A DNA stretch of 64,000 nt from Chanos chanos. Its lineage: Eukaryota; Chordata; Actinopteri; Gonorynchiformes; Chanidae. This document shows positions 1 to 16,600 of this stretch, in pieces; position 1 is the stretch's first letter; every line of letters starts with the position of its first letter. The position numbers and the translations under genes were made by a program. The notes under the pieces are model-generated. The model was not told the DNA's origin and ran no database searches. It worked only from the letters and a program-made list of their open reading frames with translations. The DNA lies in contig NC_044495.1 of NCBI RefSeq assembly GCF_902362185.1, positions 36,451,711 through 36,515,710 of the forward strand, given 5' to 3'.

Positions 1-3000
1 TTCAGCAGCTGTTCATCTTTCTGGAGATGCGCTCTGGAGAAAAGAGAAAGGAGGGAAAGAAAAAACCCAGACGTTTCATTGAGTAAATGTTACTGTGTCC
101 TCATCTCTGAATGGTGAAGACACATCAAATATATGGGAGAGGCATACCTAAAACTGCTTTTCTGTAAGTTCAATCAATTCACTGCAGCAATTTTAAACTC
201 CCTGAACAATAAGGGCTATATTTGTGCCAAACAAAAATGAAATTAACAGAGGCATTTTAAAACTATAAAAATGTAACCTTAAGCAATTTTATTTAACGAT
301 TTTTTTTTCAGAACAGAATTGATTTCATGAGGCAGTGTGGTGACTCACTTGTGTTTGATTAGTTTGTCTTCTGCCTCTGCCAACTGTAGACTGGCAGCTC
401 TACCAGCTGCCGCATCCACCTCAGTGTCGGAGCCAATTGGAGAGAGGACGCCCACCACCGGGCTCAACTTCAGGACCTTCTGTTTCTCCCGACTACAAAA
501 CCGATGACAAGAATGAGTAAGAGCAACGGAAAACTTCCCATTTCAGCCATCAAAAATCCCCACTGTTCATGATTCATGCAAACCATTTACAAATATACAA
601 ACGTTGATACAGAACTGGTCTGTTCACTTGTAAATCATACCTAGCTATTTCCTCTTTGAGCAGACGATATTCAAACTTCTTCTCGTCGGGGAGGGTATCT
701 GGAGTCTTGATGGGGTTGTTCTCTTTTTCTGATATGGATCCTTTGGGTTTGGCTGCCTAAATCGTTAAAAAAAAAAAAAAAAGACAATTTACTGAGTTAC
801 CTCCACCTCATTCAGACCTTAATGAACATTCTGTCAAATTAGCATTAACTGGTCTAGATGCCATTCCTGCTAGAGAGCAGCTGGACTGTTAGTGCCGTAA
901 GCTCCTCAGCAGATGGTTCAACAAGCAACAATAATTCAGAGGTAAAACGTCATGTCGCCTGCCTTGTTTTGCAATGCTTCACTTCAGGTTGTGCTGGCTG
1001 CACTGCACGTCCCTTTCAACATTTAGTTTACTGCTACACAAGCTCTCTCCACAACACACGCACACACACCTCGGCTGTTCTCCGGGCTTCTTTGATCATG
1101 GATTCCAGCCCTCCGAACACATTCTGAATGGAGCAGGAGGCCTCTCCGTCTGAGTCGCTGTCGTCAGAAGCATTCAGACGCACGACCACAGCTTTGTGCT
1201 TGGGCAACTGCAGCACAGATTTAATGTGACATTTAAAAAAAACAAACAGTTAAAACAGGTTAAAAAAAAACAAACAGTTAAAATAATTACGATATTTACG
1301 TGCCTGTTATACGTCGTGTCCTAATGACGCGTTTTATCACGCTCTGTGTTATCATTGTTCATAAAATGCTCCCTCAGACTTACCATCAGCGGTGGTCTAG
1401 GTGCAGGGGGCCCACGTGTGAATTTGTTGGGGACCCGTGTTTGGGGGACCACCGTGTTGAGGTTGACGGCGGTGAGGTTGCTCCTCGGTAGCACTTTAAC
1501 GGCAGCTTTCACAGCAGGAGAAGGAGGTCCACTGTTATTGGACGTGTCCTGTAACAATTAAATCAGTCACGCCAAGTCAAACTCAAGGTAATCCATCACT
1601 CTCAAGTCAAACTCCTCAGAGCAAAACCAAGCTCTTCTAAAATAACAACAGAAAGGATTTAAGAGACCACATCAGAGTGAAATTTACAACAGCACTGCTG
1701 CAGTCATTTCCTACACAAGGGCATATTCAAGATAACTGGCACGTGCTACCCAAGCCAAAGTTTATACCGATGAAATGCCTTCAATGGGCAAACAAATTCC
1801 TTACTACTCAGCTCATGCTCCCATCTCTGAGTTAAAATGACTCTTATACTATGACACTGGAGGAGAACAGGAGGCTCAACGGACAATGCCCTGTCTCTGT
1901 ACCTCAGTTCTGAGTGCTCTCTTATTGGCCAGTGACTTCAGCAGCTCCTCCCTCAACAGCATCTCCTCCTCTTCTTCCTCATCAGCAAAGGGGGGTTTGG
2001 GAGGCTGCTCGGGTTCATCGGGCGGAGGCAAAGGTGGCAGCGGAGGAAGAGGTGCTGCTCGGGCGAGGGTGAGAGGGTCCAGGTACTGCTGAGGGGACAC
2101 AATCCATTTTATGACCACATTTAACTGCTAACAGCAGTTGCTAAATTATACATGAATCTTACAAATTTCTAGACCCTAAGAACCAGTCCATTGTTTTGTC
2201 AAATGTGGATAACTGGCATACAAATAGCTCACTGCCTGAGGAGAAAATATGAGGGAAGTCTTAATGTATTATAGAGAAAAAAAAACAAGGAGGGGAATTT
2301 AGTTCCACTCATATATGGAAAAGATATGTGTACTCTGACCGTTCACACATTCTGAAAGATAAAGTGCTCGGTAAAACAGGATGAAGAAGCTCCACTGACC
2401 ACTGTGAGAGGAGACACGTCCATAGAAAATGCCGGAGCGTGAATGATATATGCTGATGCATCAGTGGAGAAAGGATCATGTGCAGGAGAGGCCGCTGCAA
2501 GAGGAAAAAATGAAACAAACATTTGAAAAAAATATGTTCTCTTCTAATCCACACCACTGTGTTGTCTGAACCTAAAAAAAAACCCACACTTCACATCCAG
2601 CAGGGCACAGATATCATTTTGTCTTCACATTGTTGTACTCTTTAATTATGAAACTTACAGGTGCAAGAATAAACACACTGTCTTTAAAGAAATTCTGCTC
2701 CCTTTCCAATTCAAACTTAGAAACAAACCATGTAAAAAAAAACAAACAACAACAACAAGGTCAGGGTACCTGGTGAGTTGGTTTCACTGTCTGTTTCCAT
2801 GGCAACTTCATCATAGTTATCATACTGGTAAAGGTTCCCTGAGTTATCAACTCCCTGTTTGCTCAGGGACTTCCTGTGGTCTATATCTGCAGACTGGAGG
2901 AACAACAGTGTGTGAGAACCACTGGCATCAAATCCAAAGCTATCACAGCATGAACCAATCAGCAAAATCAGACACTATTCAGACAGCTGAATGGGTCTTG

Positions 3001-3155
3001 GCACATCTCTGCAAGACATATAAAGTTAAACTGTTCAACTGTTCACAAGGACTGTGAAACATAACTCACAGGAAAATGCGAATGGCTTCTACAGGACCAA
3101 ATTCAATTGTGAGCTTTCTTCAGACCAACAGAAGACATTAAAACCTTCATTTGGT

Positions 3156-3189
<34 letters not shown>

Positions 3190-6100
3190 TTTGGCATGCT
3201 CTCTGACCTTGCTGCGGGAGCGGTGTTTGTTGCCGCCCACCAGTTTCATGAAACGGTTGTATTGCTCATCCTGATTGGACAGGTCGCGGATTTTGCGGAT
3301 CTCGTCCTCCCTCTTTCTCCTCTCCTCCTCTTCCTCTAGCCTGCGTCGCTGCTCCTCCTGCTCCCTCTGATGCTGCAGCTTCCACGTGTGCACCTGCTGC
3401 TTCCGCCACGCCTGCTTACCCGCCGACCCTGGATACAAGAGTAACCGTCCAAGAGATGAACCCGGCATAAAGTTCACTAACAATCCACTAATCTATCCTG
3501 TAATAAAATCACTGCTGTGATTGATCTCGACAGTTCAGGATGGTTCTCATCACGAGATGCTACTTAATCCTCATTTTTAAGTGATGTTGCTCTAAAACAC
3601 AGGCGCTGTGCTGATAAAACACAGATATCAGCTAGAGGTCGGGCATGCAAGATGGTCTGAGCTCAAGACGCATCCGACTCACAACTACAGATCAAAACCT
3701 ACGAATTCTGATTTATCAGCTATTCAGTGTAGACTGAAATTGAACTAGTGGTGCAGGCTGGGTTAAACATTCTGGTCTTCTGACTTTTTGCAGGTGTACA
3801 TGTTCACGTTTAGTGAAATCACATGATGTGTATACATACACCTCAGCATCTTTCATGATGCATTATCCGACATTTACAATGACTACCCGATCTTGACTAA
3901 TATCCATCAGTTACATCTAACAGACGACACGCAAATGACAAGACTCCTTATCACTGTGTGCTGACTCATGAGAATCATAAGCCTATTTATATAACCCCTG
4001 TCATCCTTCCTGTCTCACTCTACACAGCTGCTCTCCACACACAGTGGCCTGAGAGCAGGAGCTCATTTCAAAAGATTGTACTGTTCCCTGCCCTCTAAAA
4101 CACCAAGATACCAATTTGCCTGGACATGTGTATCCAACAAGACATATCTTCAAGACAGAAGAAACATAACAAAAGGTAAAAACCAAAAGCAGTCACAACT
4201 ACAGCACTGACGAGGCTCCTTAGCCGAAGTGAGATGGTACAGTGAGTTGAAGGTCTTACCTGGGCTTGCAGTTTTTTTCCCGGGGTGAGTTTTTGGCCCG
4301 AGCTTGGCAGCGGCTTTGCCCCTTCCCTGAGGCTTGCTGGTCAATCCAGCTCTCGCCCTCTCAGCTGCCGCGGACCTGGTGGTCATTTTGGCTCTCTCTG
4401 GAGGAGTGCTGCTTTTTTCCTGGGAGGCTTTGGCCTTGGTGATTTTCTCTTTACTCTCCTTCATCACCTGCTGCTCCTTCTGCTGCCATTTCCGACTGGC
4501 GGACTGCAGGGCCAGGAGACGCAGCTGTAGCTCCGAAAGTTCATCGTCGTCATCCTTTCCATTGACCTGCCCGCCCCCCCCAAAGAAATAAAAACTTTTT
4601 ATAAAAAAAAAAAAAAGGTCACGTCTCTCCACGGCAAAGTCACCCGAAAAACTAAAGACAAAGACAAAACTACAATATCTACATGATCCCTCACAATGTT
4701 TCCAGAAAATTCAGCACACGAAAAATACAGTAACAAAGTTCCAGGTCCATAAGTTCCTGAATACAGTGACACCAAGAGCAGCTCTCCTCTTGGACATATA
4801 GATAAGGGTAAATGGTACATTCCTTTTTGGTAAATACCAACCACTCCACTCCTGCAGGGACTTGACATTTAAGCCCTGGTCTTACTTTAACCTGGAACAT
4901 TGAGGCCTTACCCTGCTCATTCCTGACACATTTTCACTCTGACCACATGCATATCCTGAGCCCCTAACTCTAAACACAACCCTGAATCCAGACAAAAAAA
5001 TCTTACTTCAAAAGGTTATGACTGTCTCTCTTGCTCTCACACACACACACAGATACTTTTTCAAAGACGCGGCACAGGTTGCCAGCCTCCTGCTAAAATA
5101 TACTACCAACACAACTCATACCTTTAGGGGAGTGCCATCCGATTCTTTGCTCACACAGGATATATTCATGTCAGATTCGGACTCTTCTTCATCATCCTCC
5201 ACTTCTAAAGATCAAAACAAGTTAATGTTGTAAGACAATCACGAGCTTAGAACACAATTGATTGTAGATGTAAAACTCACTGCATTATGAAACAAAAAAT
5301 GTTCTTATTCAAATAATTCTGATGGTTTTCTGAAGTGACACTGTGCATTATTACCATGTGCCGTTTTTCAGAGCGGTTACAAATCAGTACCTTTGTCCTT
5401 TTTTAACTCTTCTTCTGGATCCATTTCGTTCTCTTTTTTCTCGCCCTCCTTTTCCTGAGGCTCCTTGTCAGTTTTGGCATTGAGGGCGTCCATTTCGGCA
5501 GGCCTCAAGAGTTTCTGCCTCAAAGGTTTGAGGTTGAAAGCCTGAAAGACTTTTTTCTCCGCCTTCTCAGGACACAGAGGCTCCGCTGTAGCTGCCTCAT
5601 TCTGAATACTGCCCGTCTCTGTTGACGGTTCTAATGTGGTAATACTCACGGCGGCCTCCGTCTGAGGCGACTCGTCGCTCGGCTCCAGTGCCATCTTCTC
5701 TTCTTTGCGGATACATTCCAGTTCAAGCTGAATTTGCTTGTATTTCATGAGCAACATCTCGAAGCTCTCATCTTCTCCGTTTTCAGGTTTAGCTACACTG
5801 TGTACCGGTTTTCTTCCCTGAGCTCTGCCAAACAGCTTCTCTAGTATCAAAAGTTAAGGAAAGTAAAACATCAGATTTTCATACAACTCATATTTTCCAA
5901 AAATATGCATTCGGCTCGTTAAAAATCCATATACTAAAACTAATGATCTGAACACACGTGTAGAGCTAAACATCAAAACCGGCTTGGAAAACATATTGTC
6001 TAAAATCCGTCAGAGGATCCCCCTGAACAGCACTGCAAAGTACACAAATGGATCTATCTAACAGAAATGAAGGCTTTTCAAATTTCCTGATGCTTCACGC

Positions 6101-8100
6101 AGGCAAGACTGAAACGCTGGTCATTGGTCCCCCTTTGCATAAGCATCTTTTTAGTGATCTTACCCTACATTTTGACAACTGCATCATCTCTCGAAACTCT
6201 ACAGCCTAAAACTTTGGCGTGATTTTTGACTCTAGTCTCTCACTAGTCACTCATCAAAAGCACAACTAAAACTGCCTTCTATCACCTCCGTAATATTGCT
6301 AAAATTAGGCCCTTTCTAAGTGTGGCTGATGCAGAAACCATTGTTCAAGCATTTGTCGCATCTCGGCTTGATTACTGCACTGTTCTGTACTCTGGTCTGC
6401 CTGCCTCTTGTACCAAAAGTCTTCAGCTGGTTCAGAATGCTGACCAGAACAAGGAAGTTTGACCACAATACACCTGTCATGGCTTCCCTTCATTGGCTCC
6501 CAATTCATGCAAGGGCAGATTTTAACGTCCTCTTATTGGCATATAAAATTCTACATGGGCTCACGCTGGCCTCCCTATCCGACTTAATTACAACCTATAA
6601 CGCTCTTTGCACCCTGCATTCTCAAGATTCTGCATTATTAGTCGTTCTAAGAGTTAAAAAGAAGTCCACTGGCTACTGAGCCTTTTCCTACCGCTCTCCC
6701 TTCCTCTGAAATGGTCTACCTACCTTTGTGGTGGATATGTAAAGCCCTTTGAGACTACAAACGGTTGATACTGGGCTCTAAATAAACATGTATTATTATT
6801 ATTATTATTAAACAAAATATGCATCATTACAGGGGCCTACTGCAACATATAGAATCACATTTCACTATGAAATTCGAAGTTTTCAACTCATCAGGGCTCT
6901 GGGAATTTTTAACTGATACAGTAGTTCTTCCCATCATTCTCACATTTTGCTTCTCAGTTATTCATTTTCCCACGACCTTTGGTAGAATGTACAAAACTTA
7001 GCAAATACTCTGAGAGCTCATGTGAACATGACAATAAATTTCTGTCGTCTGCTTAACACTAAACACTAACTGCAGTTACTGTCACGTTGGTGCCATGTGA
7101 ACGGATACATAAGTTCAGTAATGTGGGGTGGAGCTCACTGATTGTATCTCCATATAAATTTATGTAAGCAGGATTGACAGTGATTTTAAACTTGATTGTT
7201 CCCCACTTGCAATGTACAGTGTGACAAACCACAGAACGATTTACCAGTGTGAGGAAATACTTTGACATGTTTCAGTAAATAAGAATAAGCAGTACTCTTA
7301 CGTGAAACGGGTATTATTAATAAGAAACCAGCGACACTAACACTGGATGACATATGAATATTCATCTGAGAAAAGGCTTCGGGTCCATGTGTAGGATGAC
7401 ACGCTTCCTGCTGGCAATGGGGCGGGCGTAATTTGCCTGTTAACGCAACTGTACAAAGGCTGGACTGAAAAATAGGCATCAGAGAATGACATGTCAAAAT
7501 TTGGAGTACTTGCCACATGAACCATTTAACATGAACCAAAATAAAAAACAACAACAGCTTAGTATGTGAAAGGATACGTTTTCTCGTGGGAGAGTCATTT
7601 CTATTAGCATGATTATCTCCAAATAAGAAACGACCCTGGGGAGGCCTTCCATTCTCTCGCCCTACCCCACCTCCTCTCCCCCAGTCCCCTCGTCCCTCGT
7701 TTGATTTCCCTCGATACTTGAATCTACCGAGGGTGTTGTGACTGCGTTCCCAGAAGCTTGATCGAGGACTCGGGTCACAACTCTGCCCTGACTGTAATCG
7801 GTCCGGTCCACTGGGTCCAATCTGTTGCCTATGACAAGGGGGAAACGGACCGTGCAAGGGAGTTGCGCGATTAAACGGCATCATGGCACGAAAGTCTTGA
7901 GCCGGACCCATAATAGGAATTTGATTTCGAGGTGCTGATTTCGGTTTCCGTGAACATCTTATGGAGGAGCCAGTATTCGTACTGCTAGGCCTCATACCCT
8001 GCTCAGAGAGCTGTTTTTCATCCGTTTCATCGTCGCATATTTCCCCGTCTTCGAGCTCCCCTTCCTCCCTCGGCGATCGACAGTTTGAATTTAAATCCAT
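1..8100 (-). CDS. zfc3h1: zfc3h1, zinc finger C3H1 domain-containing protein, N-terminal part (partial, runs off left edge)
   Basis: ZFC3H1 is the scaffold of the nuclear poly(A) tail exosome targeting (PAXT) connection, which with MTR4 retains and degrades polyadenylated nuclear RNA (family knowledge). Thirteen exons are visible by eye: 7578-8100, 5391-5840, 5122-5204, 4260-4566, 3208-3428, 2770-2893, 2400-2494, 1903-2088, 1384-1548, 1070-1207, 641-756, 349-492 and 1-33, about 861 codons. The start at 8098-8100 opens with an acidic REEGELEDGEICDD stretch, as in human ZFC3H1. Further matches are SFWERSH followed by an Arg/Gly-rich segment, the KYKQIQLELECIRKEEK helix early in exon 2, and a charged EEQRRRLEEEEERRKRE coiled coil in exon 5. 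Exon 8 has a proline-rich then poly-Glu segment. The C3H1 zinc finger and C-terminal HAT-like repeats lie beyond the left edge. Intron 1 carries an L2 LINE fragment. Identity is very likely; a few exon edges may be off. Confidence 0.92.
3157..3186. repeat. (CA)n microsatellite in zfc3h1 intron
   Basis: About 15 CA units directly downstream (minus strand) of the exon at 3208-3428. Simple sequence, probably length-variable. Confidence 0.95.
6045..6809 (+). mobile_element. L2-type LINE fragment, 3' end of reverse-transcriptase ORF plus tail
   Basis: Broken plus-strand frames read the end of a non-LTR retrotransposon ORF. They include a KTAFYHLRNIAKIRP helix, a VQAFVASRLDYC motif, LYSGLP, and LHWLPIHAR followed by LLLAYKILHGL, the usual order in teleost L2/Maui-like elements. 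Several stop codons interrupt it. The 3' end reads AAAGCCCTTTGAGACT, then an (ATT)n tail at about 6791-6809, typical of L2 3' ends. The copy is 5'-truncated and dead, inserted antisense to zfc3h1 in its first intron. Confidence 0.85.
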
Positions 8101-8985
8101 TATATTTATCTACGTTAATGATCGTGTTATATAAAACTAGCGACAATTTCGGAATTTATGAGTATTATGTACGTCTCTTCTCTGACTAGCTTACACACAG
8201 CTTCTAAGCTGCTAGCTAAGCAGCTCTGACTGACTGTGACGTTATTTTCTCCTTGTACCTTTCCCTATTTGAGTTCTCGCTGTCGCGATATTTTGCATGT
8301 AGGTTCCCTGCAGAGGAAATTACGGTATTTTCTAACGTTTTGTGGTCCAACAGAGAAGCAAATATTTATAAACAATAATACTAACACGTTCTGTGATATA
8401 ATTTCGAATCATATCGGTTGGAAATGTTAATTTTATATTTAAGAGGACATTTGTAAAAGCGTGTTATGATGATTTAAGGACAACTGAATTGTGCTTGGCT
8501 TTCCCTGAACATGACAGTGGAAAGTTTGCTCTTAAACTCACTTATTCATTACTTCCCTCATTTTAACGGTAGTTACATACGATTTCGGATCACATATCTT
8601 TAATAACAATTCATCAAACTCGTCCGTGATTATTTTAACACTTTAACACATATCATGCTTGAAGCTGTGATATTTATATGTCCTCCTGCCGTTTTGTTCC
8701 ATCCTTAAATTGTTTACAAGTTACCCATGCAGTGCCACAGTGCATGTTTTCTACAGTAATGAACTTGTCCCATTCCAGCATGACGTAAGGGACGCCATTG
8801 ATAGTGTACGTGAGGATATGTTTAGCCACAAAGTGACAACAAAATATTGAGCGTGTTTCGTGGGCCGAATTTCGTCTCATCAAATCCTTCTGAGAAATTT
8901 TGCCCTTACTACGAAAAATTAAAAAATTAACAAGTAAGTCAAATGCGTTTCAAACAATTCCTCGACACTTGAAAAGAATTTCGTC
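8101..8985. promoter_or_regulatory. Shared intergenic region between zfc3h1 and rab21 (bidirectional promoter candidate)
   Basis: 885 bases separate the two divergent start codons. Two CRE-like sites are visible: TGACGTTA at 8237-8244 and TGACGTAA at 8781-8788. I see no convincing TATA box or dense CpG island. The 5' untranslated exons of both genes must lie here. An open frame at 8674-8883 on the minus strand has no recognisable features and is not called. Confidence 0.5.
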
Positions 8986-12439
<3,454 letters not shown>

Positions 12440-13635
12440 CCTGTGGTCTATAGCTGACTCTTGTGTTCTCCATTACAACAGCTAACCTCCTCCTTACCCT
12501 TTGTGGAAAGCTCCTCTTATGCAGTATGCTTAACTTTTTGGATTTGTTGAGCAAAGTAAGTGTGACCTGGGAAATTGTTTAGTATGACCTTTTTTTTTTT
12601 TTTTTTTTGCATTTAACGTTAGAACCGCTAATCTCTGAAACAGGGCACCAGTATTACTTTTGTTACTTTTTCAGTCATTCAAAGTATTCTACTTATCTGT
12701 GTAGAATATTTGAACTTGAAATACGTCACTTTATTACAATTATTTAATTATTTATGCTTTGAAGACAACATTGAAGTAACCTTTTTGGATGAAATATTCG
12801 TACACATTGGTATGATTTTTGTCTCTGTTTCGAAGGATGGAGCAATAGAGGAAAAAACATGTCATGCTTCTGCCATTTTGTGAGTCTTACAAAATGCAGG
12901 TTAGAAAATGGTTTATATGCCTCACTTATGGGAACTAAAATGACAATAATAACCATACTGTAAACAGAATTGCAACAGCTGTATTTATTTTAATTACTAG
13001 AATAAAATGTATTTTAGTAACAATAAAATGTTTAATAAACAATATGTTTTCCTCTCGTTTTTGCAAATGAGAGTTCTTATGCAAGAGACTTGGCTGTTTC
13101 CAGTAATCATATTCGTGGAATCTGTTTTCCCAAATATGGACATGAAATATACTGTCCATTTTCCTACACCCTGAGGAAACTGCGTTCATGGTACTACCTG
13201 AAAATCTAACATATTCCTGCAGTTCCATTGAAAGACAGTGGTGGTGCTGTAAGCACTGTTTGCTGTGGATGAGTATTTCCTTTGCATGCGCGTTTTTTCC
13301 GACTACTTCCGGGTCTTGTTATTTACTCTCGGATTTGTTTAGTCGTGCAAAACGGTTATTAAACGGGGCGAAATTCGTGTTTATATCCAGTGCATTCACA
13401 GAGACAAATTATTTATATCGCTCTTGGAGAAAAGGATTGACAAATGTAAAGAAAACGTTTTTTGATGCCATCCAAACTTGGTGACAGAAAAGGTTTTTAA
13501 ACTTTTTGGCTGTTTACGGTTGCTGATGGGACATGTAGGCTGCTCCTTGTTGCAAAAACAGATAGTTGTCAAACCTTCTATTTTTTATTATCTCTTCTTC
13601 TCACTGAAAGTCCTTATCAGACTCTGAATACGGAA
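12440..13635. other. rab21 3' UTR and znf276 upstream region
   Basis: A poly(T) run sits at about 12590-12608. Three AATAAA hexamers at 13001, 13022 and 13034 are good candidates for rab21 polyadenylation, implying a 3' UTR of roughly 560-620 bases. The region from about 13280 to 13635, just before the znf276 start, probably holds that promoter and 5' UTR. No other gene is seen. Confidence 0.55.
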
Positions 13636-16600
13636 ATGAAGAGGTCGGCTAGGTCTCCGCGCGCCGAATCAACTGTGCATGCGAGACCTGGACCAGCAGT
13701 GAGACGTCCTGGACGCAGGGGTAGACCTCGGCATGGCACTAAAAAGATTGCGGCTGTCGAAATGTGTGAGAGTAGCTTCAGTGAGAAAACATCCGGGGGT
13801 ACACCAGATACACTGCAGCCTGATGTTACACGGGACGTAGAGAAACTCGGGGAAGACCGACCAGCGAGCACGTCAAAGCAGACAGGTGAAATCATAATGA
13901 CGTGTGGTTGCATCCTTCAACCTTAAATTATTTGCATATGGTCAGTGCTGTAGCTTTCGTATGTGGTGTGGAAAAAATGGGCATGTCAAGCTTTTATACC
14001 TGTGCTCTTTGTGCGTGAGTATTTTGTGTTTGAATGTTTATTTAAAGTAAAGCGGCCATTCACTTAATTGTCTCTTCATTTAAATGAAGTCATATTCTCA
14101 TTTTATCGTTTAAATATTGACTTTGCGATTTGTTTAGGCTCTGGTCGACTCAACACCGAATTCTGCCGTTTATGTCACGGAAAGTTTTCAACTCGGAGAT
14201 TACGGCAAGCTTTCGACAACCTGCAAGGAGAGTCGGTTGAACTATATAACCATGCAGAAAAGAGACAATCCGAGTCTTCATTACTATTCTGCTTAGACTT
14301 TCAACAGCTTTTAGGCGTGCCGATGCACCGTGACCCGCGACTTTCGCAATTCATCTGCAAGAACTGTCACGCTCAGTTTTATAAGTGCCACAGCATCTTG
14401 CTTGCCTTTCGACAGAGGGTGAACCTCACGCCCTCAGCGCGGGATACCAACAGAGACAGGTGAGAAATAAAACCTGCCTTTGGCATATACTCTTTGGACC
14501 TTAAAATGAAAAACTTAAGTACTTGTATATTATCATTTATAGAATGACAGTCGGATTTCCCTGCCAGTGCACGCTGATCCACCGAATTCTTTTATTTGCT
14601 GTTATTTTTTGCTTCTTGTTTTCTTTCAGGGTTACCTCAGAATGGTCACAGTCGAAGGAAGATGTTGTCTTGACCAGTAAGTTCATGAGTCAAAGAAGGA
14701 CAAATTTACAAATGCAAATAATTAATTTCTACATCTGAATCTCAAATTCCTTCCATTTGCCCCTTTCTTTGCAGCCCCCATATCTTCAGACCCAAAGTGT
14801 CTCCACAACCTGGTGTCTTGGGCCCACCACCATGCAGAGGGCTGCCGTGCTTGTCCTGACCTGAAAGAGGTGCTGGAGGGGCAGTACTGGGGTTCGGTCA
14901 GGGCGGTGTGGGGCTGTGTAGATGGACACAGTTATGTGATGGACACGAATGCCACTCAGCCAAGGGTAAACCCTGGGCACGCTGTAAGTGGAGCTCAGTC
15001 CACAGGAGGAGAGAGATCCAGAGGAGAAACCAACCACGAACACCAGGCAGCAGCCAGGCTCAATAACAGCTCCACCTCCAGCACAAGCACACCCACGGCA
15101 CATCCTAGTCAAGCTGCCACCCCTCAGACCCAAAATTCTGCTCAGAGTGACCTCTCCACTGTTGGCGCTGATGGTGAGAGGCAATGTCATGTGCTGTACT
15201 GAAAGATCATTGCTTTGAAAACATTTTGCTATTCTGTGTTCAGATTGGTTATTTCTTAGTTACCTTTCTGAAGACAGTTGCACTGTGATGATAAAAGTGA
15301 AGTTTCTAAGACTGGAGCACAGAAGCTGTTCCTTCGAGTCCTTTCCTTTAATGACATTGCTAAGATGTGAAGCACAGAGGCTTTTGCTGTTGTCCCTAGT
15401 TTCCACTCAGATGTTGGTGGTCTCACGGAGCTGTCTGTTATTCCCATTTCCCAATCAGGATTACCACGGAGTGAGGAGATTCCCTCCCCTGTGCCTGCTC
15501 ATCCTGTGGACAGGCCAGAGGACAGTGACCTGTCAGACAGGTGAGATTACCACAGCAGAGCCCAAATGGGTTCCTTAAGTGTCTGAATACAAAATACTTT
15601 TTGGACACAAATCTAGTTCAGATAACCTTAATTTTTTTTTAGGGTCTAAGCCTCAAGTTCTTCTGCTACATTATTGCTGTTGTTAAATTTCAGGAACTTT
15701 TCCAGTGAGGATGAGTATGAGGACAAGAGGAAAAGTGCATCATCTGACGACCAGGCGGATCCGTATCCAGAGAAGAGGTAAAGAGTGACTATGGTTGGGC
15801 ATGGTGTTGAAACTGGAAACGATTCCAGAAAGTCAGAGCAGATCAACCAATTAGAGCACATTCCCTCCTGATTTCTGTCTGTCCAGAACCTCCCCGAAGA
15901 AAAGCGCAAGAGCGGGTAAGAATCCAACAGAGCCCAAAGTGAAGAGGAAACCTGGACCCCAGCCAGGCTGGAAGAAGAAGATCAAGTCAGAACGGTACAG
16001 ATGGATTTCAGGTTCTGTGGGTAGACGGGCGAAATTGTAGACGTTTGTGTGGTACCCAGAGGGCTCTGCTACATTGGTCAAGGATGACTGAGGCATGGAT
16101 CTGGAAATAACTGTCTATTTAATGTGGCTTGTCTTTCCATCAGAGAGGAACTGCCTAACATCTACAAGTGTCCTCACCAAGGTTGCACTGCGGTCTACAG
16201 AGGAGCTGATGGCATGAAGGTCAGGACCTACAACTCTGTTCTGTATGTGTGTGTGTGTGTGTGTGTTAAATGTGGCTTGTTTTCTTTTATGACTGAGATG
16301 GGCATATGTGGGTTTCAGAAACACATAAAGGAACACCATGAGGAGGTCAGAGAACGACCATGTCCACATCCTGGCTGTAACAAAGTCTTCATGATAGACC
16401 GCTACCTACAGAGACACGTCAAACTCATCCACACAGGTAGGGCTAGAGAAACCGTGGTTACCAGAAACCAGATAAGTAGGGTATAATGTACGGCGAGCCG
16501 GCCATTATCACAAAATAAACCCCTTCAGGGTGATGCAGGACCCTGACGCGAAGCAGAGGGGTCTTGCATCAGCCTGAAGGGGTTTATATCGCTATAATGA

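Noticed and set aside
7186-7577. Extension of zfc3h1 exon 1 by a further ~130 codons
   Set aside because: The frame stays open past the donor at 7577, but the text loses its low-complexity RG/SP character and the splice to 5840 restores the conserved KYKQIQLELE segment.
13617-13913. Antisense open frame opposite znf276 exon 1
   Set aside because: Shadow of the Arg/Pro-rich coding exon on the other strand, with no splice partner or family match.
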